DNA of 64,000 bases from Ichthyophis bannanicus (taxonomy: Eukaryota > Chordata > Amphibia > Gymnophiona > Ichthyophiidae): positions 1,232,165,312 through 1,232,229,311 of the forward strand of contig CM066031.1 in the NCBI GenBank assembly GCA_033557465.1. Direction: 5' to 3'. This document shows positions 41,761 to 53,007 of the stretch, piece after piece. The translations under genes were made by a program, and so were the position numbers. The first letter of the stretch is position 1. Every line of letters begins with the position of its first letter. Below the pieces are notes generated by a model. It was given only the letters and a program-made list of their open reading frames with translations, searched no databases and was not told the origin of the DNA.

Positions 41761-42792
41761 ACTGCTTATCTTTCAGGACTACTTGGTCATGGTCACACAC
41801 AAGCGAAAGGAGTACTCTGATGTATGCAGCCATCTGGTGCAGCCAAGTCTGCATTTTGCTCTTCTTTATCTGGCGTGGATCTGGATCCTGCACGATGGCC
41901 GCCAGTGTTTTTGCACTAGTCCTACTGCAGCACTGGAATTCTGTAACACCCTGCCAGCCTGATGCTGGGTCCCTGTGGTCTTTACTGAGACTGCAGCATG
42001 ACAGTATGCCCCAGTGGGCCCCAGTGGGATCAATAGCTGGCCCTTTGTACTGTGGATTGGTTGGGCCTTGGTGGTTTGGGCGAGGCCTGGGACAGTGGAG
42101 TCAGCATGTGGCCAGGTGCGCTGTCGAGCAGGGCCTTTTATGCAGGGTGGCCGCAGCAATTTTCCCGGGTCTGCTGCGTCTTCCTTGATGCATTTATGCA
42201 GATTGCCTATTACTCCTTTTGGTTGTGCATTGTGGTGTTTCTTTTATGTTGAGGTTCTTTTATGTTGTCACTGCCCTCCCACTCTTCACCCATTGGTGAT
42301 CCTGAGGAGCTGCCTACTTCCCAGGCCCGCTGCTGGGAGGTTTGCTTACCCTGTTGTTCAGTTGGGAAGTGTTTTGGCCTTTCATAGCCTGGGCACCCAT
42401 TCTGCTTTGACTGATCTTCTTCCCCACCTTCTTCCTCCCCCTCTTAGACTCCTGTGTTTTTCTTTGTTGTTGGTTTTGGTGCCTTTTAGATTTTTGTCCC
42501 CCCTTTCTTTTTTCTATTCTTCCCTTGCCTTTCTTTTTTGATTGTCTTCACCCAAGGTGGGCTTCTTCTGCCCCTTTGTGGGTTGCTTGTTCCCTATTCC
42601 CTCATTTGGGGGTTGTTGGGGTTGTAGGGGTGGATTGAAAGGGGATGGTCAGGAGGTGGGTGGGGAGTATTTGGGTGGAGTTGTGTGAAGGCATGGGTAT
42701 GGGGAAGGATGCCGTGTGTGTGGTGGGGAATTGTCTGAGAGTAAAGAGTGTTGTCTTGGTCAGTAAGATGGAAGCTAGGGTTTATATGTATG

Positions 42793-43076
42793 GGGGGAGT
42801 GGCCTAGTGGTTGGGACATGGTACCTCGGGCTGGGGGTTCAATTCCCACCTGGAGACAGCAATTCAGGCTGGAGTGACTTGGGTTTCTAGCCCTATAGGC
42901 ACTCCTTGTGGCCTTGGGCTAGACTCTTAACCCTCCGTTGCCTCAGGTACACATAGATTGTGAGCCCTTTGGGGTCAAGGGAATGTATCCAGTACCTGTT
43001 TGTAGTGAATACATAATGTAAACTGCTTTGATTGAAGGATAAGGTGTATAGAAAACTGGTTAAATAAAATACATGG
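42793..43076 (+). mobile_element. tRNA-headed SINE with LINE-type TGTAAACTGC tail
   Basis: A-box-like TGGCCTAGTGG and B-box GGTTCAATTCC are followed by CTCCTTGTGGCCTTGGGCTA and TTAACCCTCCGTTGCCTCAG. The 3' part ATAATGTAAACTGCTTTGATTG and ATAAAATACA differs from the tail of the SINE at 6455. It is inserted between the two ORFs of LINE B. Confidence 0.72.
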
Positions 43077-43479
43077 GGAAGATCTGACTGATGGTGGTGA
43101 TAGGGGGAGATTCATGTGTGGAGTGAGCATGTATGCCTATCTTCTAAGGAAGAAGGGGGGCTGTTTGATATTTCTGAGGCTGGGCTTTCAAGTGGAGCCA
43201 AGGTGATGGTGATGGGGGGATGTGAGGGAGAGGGGGTTGGGGAGTGGGACTGTTTGTGGAGATGAGAGAGAGAGGGGTGGGAGAGTTGAGCATGACTAAG
43301 TGCTGAGGTTGGTATGGCAGTGGGAATGTGGGTGGGGTATGGTTGAGAGCTTGGCATTTGGCAGCTGAGAGTGATGCTCTGGTGTTGGATGGATCCCTTA
43401 GATGTATCACCTGGAATGTGTGGTGGGGGGGGGGGGGCTCCACTCTCCGATAAAATGACATAAGGTGTTCTGTGCTCTG

Positions 43480-44690
43480 CAGATGCACTGCACCAGTATT
43501 GCATTGCTGCAGGAAACCCACTTATCTGACCTAGAGCATGTGAAACCTGCCCACGGGATGAAGAAAACAGGGGTGGTGGTCCTGATGACTAAGGCTGTGC
43601 CTTATACGATTCATAAAGTGGTGCAGGAACTGAAGGGGTAGAATGTTTTAGTGCATGGCGCTTTTCAAGGGCAGATGTTGGTGCTTTGTAGTTTGTATGC
43701 TCCCATTATCTATGATGGGGTTTTTACATGTGGATTCTTAAGGCTCCACAGGAGGGGGAGGATGCCGATCTGTTGAATGGGGGGAATTTTAATGGGGTGA
43801 TGGATCCACAGATGGATAAATCCCATCTGGTGGGCCGGGCAGGGGTGGATAACTGACTGTGGGTTCCCTTGGTCTGTGAGCACCTTGATGTGCTAGATGC
43901 TTGGCAAGTGTTACACCCCCAGGAGAGACTATACTCATTTGTCTCAGGCTCATTCCACTCAGTCCCGGATTTGCTATGTGTGGGTGTCTCGGTCACTGTT
44001 GGCTCATGTGCAGGAAGTGGGGATAGGTCCTATTAAAATTTTGGACCATGCAATGGCTTAGGTAGAACTTGGCGGGAGGCGGTCAGAGGCAGGTAGGTGG
44101 AATTGTACAAGGACCTGGCTTTTCAGGTGTTCCTGCAGCAGAAATGGAAGGAGTATCTAGAATTTAATTGCCAGCACCTGGAGGATATTGTGTTGTTCTG
44201 GAGACCGTGAAGGTGGTGTCGGGTGGTTATATTTTGGAATATAGTGTTCATAAGTGCTATGAGCTTGACCGGAGGCTGCTGCAATTGGAGAAACAGCTTT
44301 GTAGAGATTTGCAATGGGTGCACACTACCATACTAGAGAGGCCCAGGAGCAGTTTCTGGCAACCCAGGTGGCCTTAAACACCATCTTGCATCAGAGAGCC
44401 AAGAAATCTTTGTTCTACTATTGCTATAGGTTTTTCGGTCATGGAGACAAGCCAGCACATCTGTTTGGCACGGTTAACCCAAAAAGATCATATTGCTGCA
44501 GTCCGCCAATGGGCAGGTGGGCTCCTGAACTCTGAGGGTGAAATTGGGCAGGAGTTTTGGGGGTTCTTGGAGAGCCCATATGGGATGGTGAAAGGAGGGG
44601 TAGTGGAGTGCATGCATGACAGGGAGCTTCCACGACTTAGTGGGGAGGCCTGGGAGTGACTGGATGCCCCTATTTCCTTGGAGGAGTGGT
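43480..44690 (+). pseudogene. LINE B ORF2 endonuclease and linker remnant
   Basis: Endonuclease blocks are visible: SIALLQETHLSDLEHV, MKKTGVVVLMTKAV and MLVLCSLYAPI, then broken GGDFN-like and SRIDF-like pieces near 43770-43980. Stops occur at 43639 and repeatedly after that. The linker reaches about 44690; RT motifs never appear because the element is deleted and interrupted here. Confidence 0.65.
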
Positions 44691-44714
44691 GTGGATGATC
44701 AAGAGGACACTGCG

Positions 44715-45268
44715 CTACAGGATGTGATTATAATTCTTGTCCTTGTGTGCTGTGCCAATTGTAGCTGATATAAGGTGTATTTGGGAAGTCCTTGGAATGT
44801 TATTGCAGAAATTCAGATGTGGGAAGATTAGGGCCTGGAATATTCTTCGGAAGTCTTTTGATGCTAAGAGAGGCTGTAAGTTCGGCGGAATTCTTATTTT
44901 TCTATATACGAGTATATAGCTCTGGTGGTTTTGCTGAAATGTGATGTGAAGTTTAGTTGCAGGTCAAGCGTTATGCCTAGGTATATCACCTCCTGTTTGT
45001 CTTCCAGCTCTGCATTGCTGACCTTTAGAGTTTTGGGCGGTGTGAATGTTTTATTTTTGGTAACGTATAATACATGTGTTTTCTTGTAGTTTATTGTAAG
45101 GTTGTGATCTGTTAGCCATTGCGCTATTTCATTGACACAGGTTACAATCTTGGTTTGGTTTGGGTTTAATGTATTGTAATGTCTGTAACACGTGATATCA
45201 TCCGCGTATATGTGATAGTGTATTTTGTGTTTTCGGAATATATTGCACATAGGTTCTATGTATATGTA
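44715..45268 (-). mobile_element. Jockey/L2-like LINE, RT palm to thumb (minus), left part
   Basis: Reading minus from 45268: YIYIEPMCNIFRKH, palm box YHIYADDITCY, then NLTINYKKTHVLYV and VIYLGITLDLQLNFTSH. Further on, another frame gives ALIFPHLNFCN and LQLAQHTRTRIII. The upstream half of the same domain lies at 53008-53215, so a 7.7 kb insertion separates them. About 40 codons between the halves are not seen. Confidence 0.7.
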
Positions 45269-45313
45269 AAATTCAAGAGGCAGGAAACTTGAAGAGAAGC
45301 TTAAAACACCGCC
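45266..45313. repeat. Inverted repeat, left copy
   Basis: Reverse complement of 45859-45906 with about two mismatches; it contains AAACTTGAAGAGAAGCTTAA. Confidence 0.85.
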
Positions 45314-45413
45314 GAAAAATCGCGCCAAAATACAAACCGAGGCTAAAGGGGCGGAGCTAAGAGGTACCTAAAAACTTACCAGGGCAACTAATGTATAATA
45401 GAATTGAAAAAAC

Positions 45414-45780
45414 GTGCCCTTAGAGTTGATAAATAAATACCCTGCAGTCAATAAAGTGGAAAAACTGATTAAGTAGCAAGGGAATAATAAAAGAATGGAA
45501 ATTATACACCTAAAAGGACACCATGAGTTACAGAGGCACAATACCATAATAAAGCCCTAAAACTGTTCAGAAGAATAGGACTATATTCTGAACTATAAAG
45601 GGCAAGAAAAATCAAATAAATGACATATGGTTAATACTACCTAGTATAAAATGATAATAACTGTGCCATAACATACATATCCAAGCCAGTGTGGTGTAGT
45701 ATAGTGGAATAAAGAGAACCACGTGCCTTAAAATTAATAAATAAATAAATATCATGCAGTCAATAAATAAAATGAACTGA
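45414..45780 (+). repeat. Diverged tandem repeat, period about 309 bp
   Basis: GTGCCCTTAGAGTTGATAAA at 45414 recurs as GTGCCTTAAAATTAATAAA at 45723, each followed by TGCAGTCAATAAA. The segment lies between the two inverted copies. Confidence 0.55.
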
Positions 45781-45858
45781 GTGAGAAACAGAATAAATAA
45801 ATAAAAAATGAATAAAATAGAGGAATTAAATAACTAAAAAGACATCAATAGTTACCCT

Positions 45859-45906
45859 GGCGGCGTTTTAAGCTTCTCTTCAAGTTTCGTGCCTCTTGAA
45901 TTTTAC
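45859..45906. repeat. Inverted repeat, right copy
   Basis: Partner of 45266-45313. It is directly followed by the first 488-bp unit. Confidence 0.85.
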
Positions 45907-46872
45907 TGATGCCTGTGTCTTCTTTCGAAGTTGACACGTCGAGTGTTTTAGCATTTTGTTTATTGCAGCCTTGAGGTGAGCCCTTTGTGCTATTTAGAAC
46001 TGTGCAGTGCTTTGCTTCATATTTACAGTCACTTTCACGTTCCGTTCACTGATAAGTTTTTACTTCTTGAATGATTTTCACGTGCTTTTGTGCCCATATG
46101 GCATTGTCACTTGCTGCATTTCTACCTATAATGCTTGCTATTGTTTGCCTTTTTCACAATGGGTTCGTCGTTAACGTTGTCACATGGTTCAAATGCTTAT
46201 TCACTTGGTCCCCTTTTTTCCCCGGTTGTTATATTCTGACTAAGCTGATCCCTGGCACTAGTAGGCATTTACATTTATTTTCACTTTCCCTCCATTGTTA
46301 TTTAGTTGCCTCTTGTAAGTTAGTTTCACCGCTCTAATAGCTTAACTATATCAGACTGTATTTTATCAATGCTTTCCTGCTTTTTGAATTTCACTGACGC
46401 CTACAGTCTCTTTCGGAGTTGACACATTGAGTACTTAGCATTGGTTTTGATGTTTATTGCTGTCTCGAGGGGAGACCTTCATGCTATCTACAATCGTGCA
46501 GTGCTCTGTCCTGTTTAGTTACAGTTACTCCTACGTACTTTTAAGTTTTTACCTCTGTAATGGTTTTCACGTGTTCTTGTGCATACATGGTCTTTGTCAC
46601 TCACTGAATTTCTATTTATAAAGCTTGCCATTGCCTGCTTTCTCCACATTGGGTTCATTGGTTAGCGTTATTACATGGTTGACATGCATTTTCACTTATT
46701 CACTTGGCCTTTCTCCCTGGTTTGTTAGATTTTTATTAGGCCTATCCATGGTACCAGTAGGCAGTTTTTTATTTTTATTTACATTTGATTTTCACCTTTC
46801 CTCCCTTGTTATTTAGTTGCCTCCTGGAAGCCCGTTTCATTGCTCCAGTAGCTTAACAATATCAGTTATTTA
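45897..46872 (+). repeat. Two tandem units of about 488 bp
   Basis: Unit 1 (45897-46384) and unit 2 (46385-46872) share order and wording throughout: TGAATTT(T/C)ACTGA, CGGAGTTGACAC-like, TTTTCACGTG(C/T)T, ATTTAGTTGCCTC and TAGCTTAAC. Divergence is clear, so the duplication is old. Small open frames inside have no domain. Confidence 0.8.
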
Positions 46873-47336
46873 TGAGGTTTTGATTCCACTGTGTTGCTTC
46901 TTCACATAAAGTTTTTACTGTGAGTATATTACTAACGTATATGTTACTGTATCTATGGAGTCTTATCTCTTTTATTTGACCATATTGATTTTTTTTTTTT
47001 TTATATCGTTTATTTAAGTTTCAAAACATCAACAAAATTCAAAAACTTTATAAAGTTACAACTATGAAAAAGTCATATACCTGACAGCCAGACACACAAA
47101 AAAGAAGAAAAGATAAGAAAAAGAACTAAAGCCAAGCCCCACCCGTAAAAACAAAGAAAGAAAACAAAGAAATTAGGCCCCCCCCCCCTGGTTCTCTGAG
47201 GTACATTATAATAAACCGTTATCTGGTTAACAGAATTAAGGAAGAAGGGGAATAGAAAAAAAGAGCAAGCTAAATAAATAGAGGTAAATGAAACATTCCC
47301 CAAGGGGGCCACTTAAATAAACAATAATGCCCTGCC

Positions 47337-50300
47337 TCAAAAAACAGAAGAACGAGCACAATAGTGATCAAGCAGGGACCATCTATACACCGTTAACTCC
47401 ACCTTACCCGGATAATGCAATTTACTATACAGTTTTTCCAGTTTAGCATAATAGCAAACTAAGTTCCACCAGCAATCAAAATGCAGTAAGCGAAATTGTT
47501 TCCAGTGGGTAAGGATAAGTTTAAGTGCAATGGCTAACATAAAGTTAAACAAAAACGTCTGTTCCTTGGAAAGATTCAGAGAGGGCTCTGCAGATCGTAA
47601 CAACACTACGGAGTATGAAAATGGGTGAGAAAAGTCTAAAACATTCTGGATCCGCGCCCAAACCTTATGCCAGTAACCAAGGAGCAGAGGACAATCAAAA
47701 AACATATGTTTATAAGTACCGAGTTCCAGCTGACATGACCAGCATGTGCCAGCCGACAGCTTGTCCCATTTAGATAATTTAATGGGGGTAATATAAGCTC
47801 TGTGCAGGAAAAAAAACATGGACTGAGTGAGAGCTGCAGAGCGAGACACCCTTGAGACTGGACCCCATAGTAACTTCCAAGAAGCAGGAGAGATCTCGGT
47901 ATCCGTGTCCGACTGCCAAGTCTTAACTAATCCCGGGTTGGTTATGGGGACACATTCTCTAATAGATTTATAAAGGAAGGACATAGCACCTTTAAGGCCT
48001 GATGACCCCCGGATTATAGAATAGGGAAACCCAACTGGGGACAGATCTCCACCCTTCACTCCCTTGGCCTTTAGACAATGCTTAAGTTGTAACCACTGAA
48101 AGAGACAGGAGCGGGGTAGGGCGAACTCTCTCTGTAAAGTTGAGAAATCTTTCCATCTCTGACCGTCGGACAACTGCCCCAGGACCCAAATGCCGCAGCG
48201 CATCCACCTGTGCCAAGCGAACATCTGGTTCCGGATTCTGAAGGAGGGATTCCACCACAGGGGGGTAGACATGGAAAAGACCTCTTGGGCGCCCTTAAGC
48301 CGGAGAAGCTGCAAAAAAGCCTCCTGAGTGGCCGAAATGACCCCCCCTGATGAAGAATCTCTGGGAAGTTGCGCACCCAATAAGAACCGCAGGGGGTAAG
48401 GGGCCGCCAGACGCTCCTCTACAGCCAACCAAGTAGGTCTGTGCACTGATCCCTCAGGCTCTAGCCACAGTGCCCCTTGCTTCAGCAAAAGGGCTTGATG
48501 GTATCTTTGAAAGTCTGGAAATAAGACGCCCCCCTCTGCTTTAGACGTCTTAAGCTTCTTAATAGCTATTCTTGGGCGTTTCCCATTCCACAGAAAAGCC
48601 AATAATGAACGCTCAAGTTCCCCATAAGCACTACAAGGAAGGGGGAAGGGTAACATGCCCAACACGTAATTTATTTTTGGTGTGAGCGTCATTTTGATAG
48701 TCTCCAACCTGCCCCACCATGAAAGGTTTAAGAGAGACCAAGAAAGGGATCGTTTGCGAATCAACAGAAGGAGGGCTGTCAAGTTTGAAGAGATGGTGTC
48801 TTCGCGAGAGGCACAATATTGTGTGCCCAGATAAGTAATTTGGTCGGATGTCCACCGGAAAGGAAACTCCGCCATTAAGCTCGAGTTAGAGACATTATTT
48901 AGTGGAAAGGCTACAGATTTAGACCAGTTAATTTTGTACCCAGAGATTGCAGAGTAGCTCTCGATGACCGATAAGATGGCAGGGACCTCGACCGGTTGCG
49001 TGAAAAGCATAAGATCGTCAGCGTAGGCGGAAAGCTTCACCTGTAAGTCCCCCACTCTAAAGCCAGCAATATGCCGATGCTGCCTGATAGCTATCGCCAG
49101 TGGCTCTAAAGCTAGATTAAACAGAAGAGGAGAGAGGGGGCAACCCTGTCTCGTGCCACGGAAGAGTGAGAACGATTTGGATAGAATACCATTGGCGTAG
49201 ATGCGAGCGCTGGTATTCGCGTATAAGACTTTAACCATCTGGATGAACTCGGGCCCTAGGCCGAACCACCGCAACACCTGAAAAAGAAAGGCCCATTCCA
49301 GCCTATCAAACGCTTTCTCCGCGTCGAGTGAGAGGCCAATATAAGGCTCCGAGCAAGAGGAGGCACTCTCCAAAAGGTTACACAATAATCGGGCATTGTC
49401 TGACGTAGCCCTCCCTGGGACAAAGCCACATTGATCCGGATGGATGAGATCTCCAATCACCTTAGAGAGCCTCTGTGCCAGAGCACTGGCATAGATCTTA
49501 TAGTCTGAGTTTAGTAGGGAAATCGGACGGTAATTCGCCACACGCTCAGGGTCCTTACCGGGTTTCTCCAAAACCACAATAGTAGCTTCTGAAAAATTCC
49601 CAGTAATGCCTTGCTCCCTTAGTAACTCTGAGTAGTAAATCAGGAGATATGGGAGCAAATCCTCACAAAAAATCTGGTAAAATTCGGCTGGGATGCCATC
49701 AGGACCAGTGGCCTTGCCCCTGGGCATTCCTCTGATGACGGCCCGCAATTCTTTGCTAGAGAGTGCAATACCCAGATCTCTCACTTGTCGTGCAGACGCG
49801 GAGGGGTGCGTAAGATCTTCCACAAAAGTTGTAAAAGCGCTCAAATCAGGGTTAATATCAGAAGAGTATAGTTTCTCGTAATACTTAGAAAACTCATCTA
49901 AAATGCGCTCGCTCGCTGTTTGCTGCACAGAGTTATCATCCAGAATAGACACAATTCTTTTCTTTTCATGCTTCCCTCTCAGTGTCATGGCCAGGGTTGT
50001 ACTCGCTCTATTTCGCTCGATGTGAAACCTGGCCGACTGCTGCAAAAGCGTTCGATCTACCTCCGAGGAAACTATCTCATTATATTGATATCTTAGTCGT
50101 TGGAGTCTAAGGATGATACTGGGGTCAGAATGTTTTGTCCACAATCTTTCTCCCGCTTTGATCTGATATTCAAGAGCCAATAAGTGGGCTTTATTCTTTT
50201 TACGCTCCCGGATCCCATAGCTAGTAATTGCAGCCCGTAGGGAAGCTTTAAACGCCTCCCACCAGGCCCATATCGTGGTATCACCTACCTTGTTGACCGC

Positions 50301-51122
50301 AAAATAGGATTGTATTGTCTCCCTGATTTCTGACTGAAATGAAGTCTCGGCTAGCCAGGCCCTGTTAAACGACCAGGCCGGGAAGGGTTGGTCTAAGCCC
50401 TGTAGCGCAAATTGTAGGGTGATCGCAGCATGGTCCGAGATACAGATACTTTCAATGCCTGCAGTACAGTCCAAGGAAATCAAGGATTTTGACACCAGAA
50501 AAAAGTCTATACGCGAGGAAGACTTATGAAAAGGGGAGAAATAGGTGAAGTCCCTGTCCGTGGGATGGAGAACCCTCCATGCATCCACCAGACCAGAAGA
50601 TTCACAAAGAGCCTGAAGAGCTAAAGATGCTTTAGACGAAGTGTCTACTCTCCCCGGTAGGCGGTCTAAAAGCGAGTCTCCCACTACATTAAAGTCGCCA
50701 CCCACAATAATGATAGAGGCGGCGGTCCCCATCTGCAATCTGCCTGAAAGAGAGCGGAAAAAGAGGGGGTCGTCACAATTAGGGCCATAAACATTGGAGA
50801 TTAAAAGAGACTGTGTGCCTATCTGAATGAGAGAGTTTGCCCATCTGCCGTCTCCGTCATGGGATGAACTGAGAACCTGAGCCCCCAAGGATTTCTTAGC
50901 CAGTGTGACCACCCCATTTTTCTTATGGAGGGCAGGAGAGGAGCCTATAATACTTAATTGTTTATTTTCCAGCTTACTCAGCTCTGCAGCTGTGAGGTGA
51001 GTTTCCTGCAAAAGAATAACGTCAGCCTTTTGTCTCCCACAGTAAGACAGGATTTTCTGTCGTTTGGCTGGGGATTTGAGGCCCTTAACGTTCAGGGATA
51101 CCACTTTTAAATGATTAGCCAT
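47337..51122 (-). CDS. LINE C ORF2: APE endonuclease-reverse transcriptase, 1261 codons
   Basis: The protein nicks target DNA and copies LINE RNA from the nick (target-primed reverse transcription). APE endonuclease, residues 1-230: VVSLNVKGL, LLQETHLT, SNVYGPN, GGDFNVVGDS, FSPFHKSSSRIDFF and ICISDHAAI, with the Asn, Glu, Asp and His positions present. The RT domain lies at about 440-740: MPRGKATGPDGIP, VANYRPISLLNSDYKIY, HPDQCGFVPGR, DAEKAFDRLEW, RGTRQGCPLSPLLFN and the catalytic box YADD near 700. A C-terminal Cys/His motif (CWSCQLELGTYKHMFFDC) is near 1140. Length and order match full L1/Tx1 ORF2. No stop or frameshift interrupts it, so activity is plausible. Confidence 0.95.
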   Translation of the reverse strand: MANHLKVVSLNVKGLKSPAKRQKILSYCGRQKADVILLQETHLTAAELSKLENKQLSIIGSSPALHKKNGVVTLAKKSLGAQVLSSSHDGDGRWANSLIQIGTQSLLISNVYGPNCDDPLFFRSLSGRLQMGTAASIIIVGGDFNVVGDSLLDRLPGRVDTSSKASLALQALCESSGLVDAWRVLHPTDRDFTYFSPFHKSSSRIDFFLVSKSLISLDCTAGIESICISDHAAITLQFALQGLDQPFPAWSFNRAWLAETSFQSEIRETIQSYFAVNKVGDTTIWAWWEAFKASLRAAITSYGIRERKKNKAHLLALEYQIKAGERLWTKHSDPSIILRLQRLRYQYNEIVSSEVDRTLLQQSARFHIERNRASTTLAMTLRGKHEKKRIVSILDDNSVQQTASERILDEFSKYYEKLYSSDINPDLSAFTTFVEDLTHPSASARQVRDLGIALSSKELRAVIRGMPRGKATGPDGIPAEFYQIFCEDLLPYLLIYYSELLREQGITGNFSEATIVVLEKPGKDPERVANYRPISLLNSDYKIYASALAQRLSKVIGDLIHPDQCGFVPGRATSDNARLLCNLLESASSCSEPYIGLSLDAEKAFDRLEWAFLFQVLRWFGLGPEFIQMVKVLYANTSARIYANGILSKSFSLFRGTRQGCPLSPLLFNLALEPLAIAIRQHRHIAGFRVGDLQVKLSAYADDLMLFTQPVEVPAILSVIESYSAISGYKINWSKSVAFPLNNVSNSSLMAEFPFRWTSDQITYLGTQYCASREDTISSNLTALLLLIRKRSLSWSLLNLSWWGRLETIKMTLTPKINYVLGMLPFPLPCSAYGELERSLLAFLWNGKRPRIAIKKLKTSKAEGGVLFPDFQRYHQALLLKQGALWLEPEGSVHRPTWLAVEERLAAPYPLRFLLGAQLPRDSSSGGVISATQEAFLQLLRLKGAQEVFSMSTPLWWNPSFRIRNQMFAWHRWMRCGIWVLGQLSDGQRWKDFSTLQREFALPRSCLFQWLQLKHCLKAKGVKGGDLSPVGFPYSIIRGSSGLKGAMSFLYKSIRECVPITNPGLVKTWQSDTDTEISPASWKLLWGPVSRVSRSAALTQSMFFFLHRAYITPIKLSKWDKLSAGTCWSCQLELGTYKHMFFDCPLLLGYWHKVWARIQNVLDFSHPFSYSVVLLRSAEPSLNLSKEQTFLFNFMLAIALKLILTHWKQFRLLHFDCWWNLVCYYAKLEKLYSKLHYPGKVELTVYRWSLLDHYCARSSVF

Positions 51123-51583
51123 TGCATCCTAGATAAAACATAACCCCATCATGCCCAAAAAACCCAGACAACATATATCCATAATAAATCATCCCCATTG
51201 ACCTCAGAGAACCGACATATAAAACCCAATCCCATTCCCAAATAAACAGGTAAGTCAGCTAGACTATTAACATATGGCCGACTCCGATCCCGCTATCCTA
51301 TCAGGCCCAATGATGGCTTGTAATGACAGGAAAAACAAGACATCTCTGAATATCCACAACACATAGCACTCATGGCCCTGAGAGCTCCTGGAAGAAACAA
51401 AAAAGAGAGAAAAAAAAAAAAAAAAAAAGGGCTGGGAGCGGCAACTGCCCCTTACTCAGACTAAAGGGCAGGCCTAACCAGCCGCCCTCCGCGTAGGCCA
51501 TGATAAAGGGCACAAATTCACCCAGCTCTCCGTGTTCCTCACTTCACACTAAAGAGCCAATATAGAACAGGACCCTTTCCCGA

Positions 51584-52441
51584 CTAGTTCTGATGCATCA
51601 TGAGGGCTTCCTGCTCTTCCACAAACCGCTTGAGAGCCATCGGGTCCTCGAAAGTCTTCGTCACGTTGTGTAAAGTGACCTTAAACTTCGCTGGGCTCAG
51701 AAGCCCGTATCGGGCCTGCAAATGTTGTAGACGAGGTCTAAGTTCAAGGAAGGCCCTCCTCTTCTCCACCGTGGGCTTACTATAGTCAGGGAAAAAGAAT
51801 AATTTCCTTTGGTTCTCAGGAAGCAGAAGTTGTTTCCCTCTTGTCGCCGCTAGAATCTGGACGGCGTGTTGATGGCGCAAGAGACAAAAAATCAGGGGAC
51901 GCGGTCTGTTGCTTTGCCCGGCGGCAAAGGTCGGGATGCGATGCGCCCTCTCAATCTCCAGCGGGCGGGCGAAATCTATGTGCAGGAACTCCGGCAGCCA
52001 CGATTCCAGGTACCGGATTGGATCAGGCCCTTCCAGGCCTTCCGGGAGACCGATGAGACGGAGATTGTTGCGTCTCGCCCTATTATTCATATCCTCAATG
52101 GATTTCTCCAGGCGTTCCACCTTCCGGGCTGATTTTGCCGACTGTAGGGCACCTTCTTCACACTTGGCTATCGCCACTTCAGCCTTTTCCAGACGGGAGG
52201 AGAATGTGAGCATTTGAGACCGCATCTCTTTCATGTCTGTCTGCATCTCGACCAGGGTGTCCCCATTCAGATCCACCCTCGCTCTGATCGCCCGAACTTC
52301 GTGGAGCAGCTCCTGCAACCCTTCCGGTTTGTCGTGCGAGGAGGCCTGCTTCTGGGGGGAGAGCGGGTCAGTCTTAGATCGTTTGGAGCCAGAAGTAGGG
52401 GGGTTGGTGAACTCCAACCGCGTTTGCTTGCTTCCAGCCAT
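51584..52441 (-). CDS. LINE C ORF1: RNA-binding coiled-coil protein, 285 codons
   Basis: L1-type ORF1 proteins form trimers and package LINE RNA. Here a basic, Ser-rich head (about 1-45) is followed by a heptad region about 45-120 (LQELLHEVRAIRARVD ... VERLEKSIEDM). The RRM-like domain starts NNRARRNNLRLIGLPEGL at about 114. The C-terminal domain has IERAHRIP, RPLIFCLLRHQHAVQIL and KVTLHNVTKTFEDP. Length is near the usual 280-340. The ATG at 52441 follows a short GC-rich leader, and the frame is intact. Confidence 0.9.
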   Translation of the reverse strand: MAGSKQTRLEFTNPPTSGSKRSKTDPLSPQKQASSHDKPEGLQELLHEVRAIRARVDLNGDTLVEMQTDMKEMRSQMLTFSSRLEKAEVAIAKCEEGALQSAKSARKVERLEKSIEDMNNRARRNNLRLIGLPEGLEGPDPIRYLESWLPEFLHIDFARPLEIERAHRIPTFAAGQSNRPRPLIFCLLRHQHAVQILAATRGKQLLLPENQRKLFFFPDYSKPTVEKRRAFLELRPRLQHLQARYGLLSPAKFKVTLHNVTKTFEDPMALKRFVEEQEALMMHQN

Positions 52442-52903
52442 AAATAGAAGTGCCGGAGTAGAATACGCCCTTTGATTCAGGGGAGAAACTCAGAGATGTA
52501 TCAAAATGATAGCGGGAATCCGGAGGAGAAAAATCTCAAGCGGCCATATTGGAGTCTCGCTGGCTCCGCCTCCCTGACCATATTGATTTTAATATATGTA
52601 TGTTTATGACCTTTCTGTTTAATGAGTGATTGTAATACACCTGTTATATTATATTATGGTGCATTACATGTGCTGTATTATGCTATGATTGGTCTCTTTT
52701 TTTAAATGATTATTTTATACTTGTTCTCATGTTATGCCTTTGTTCCTGTGCCTATATATATTTATTGTTCTTTACCAAGTAACTTGCTTTTATATGCTTT
52801 TTATTGCTATGTGTTATTTATGTTTTCATTTTCCCCCTGGGGCTTTTTGTGTATTTAATTAATTATTGAATTTTATTTTATTGGTTTATATGTTTTTAGC
52901 TGT

Positions 52904-52955
52904 ATACCCCCCTGAGGAAAGCGGTAACGCCAAAACGCGTCGGGGTTTGGTTCAA
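52904..52955 (+). ncRNA. Hammerhead-ribozyme-like motif
   Basis: CTGAGGA (52912-52918) is followed by a short hairpin GCG-GTAA-CGC (52921-52930), then AAAACGCGTC (52932-52941) and GGGG. The CCCC before the first box can pair with the GGGG after the presumed cleavage point as stem I. The GAAA box is altered to CAAAA and there is one extra A before stem II, so activity is doubtful. AATAAA follows at 52954-52959. Confidence 0.35.
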
Positions 52956-53007
52956 TAAACATTGTTTATCATCCTTGACGACTCGTCTCTTGCTCTTTGT
53001 GCATCCA

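Larger units (their letters stand above)
46987..52574 (-). mobile_element. LINE C: full-length L1/Tx1-like LINE with both ORFs intact
   Basis: A 16-bp target duplication TGACCATATTGATTTT flanks it (46977-46992, overlapping the tail T run, and 52575-52590). The poly(A) tail appears as T's at 46983-47002. ORF1 (285 codons) and ORF2 (1261 codons) are uninterrupted and separated by about 460 bp. The 5' end retains a leader of about 130 bp before the ORF1 start. It is about 5.6 kb and by appearance the youngest insertion in the window, placed inside the composite element. Confidence 0.95.

Noticed and set aside
42014..42541. Hydrophobic 175-codon frame in LINE B as a membrane protein
   Set aside because: It lies in the inter-ORF part of a dead LINE, is T-rich and has no homologous block.
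46071..46816. Hydrophobic open frames in the 488-bp tandem units
   Set aside because: They are T-rich repeat sequence; the frame is not conserved between the two units.
45897..46872. Two 488-bp repeats as LTRs of a retrovirus-like element
   Set aside because: They are adjacent in tandem with no gag-pol between them and lack TG...CA ends or a primer-binding site.
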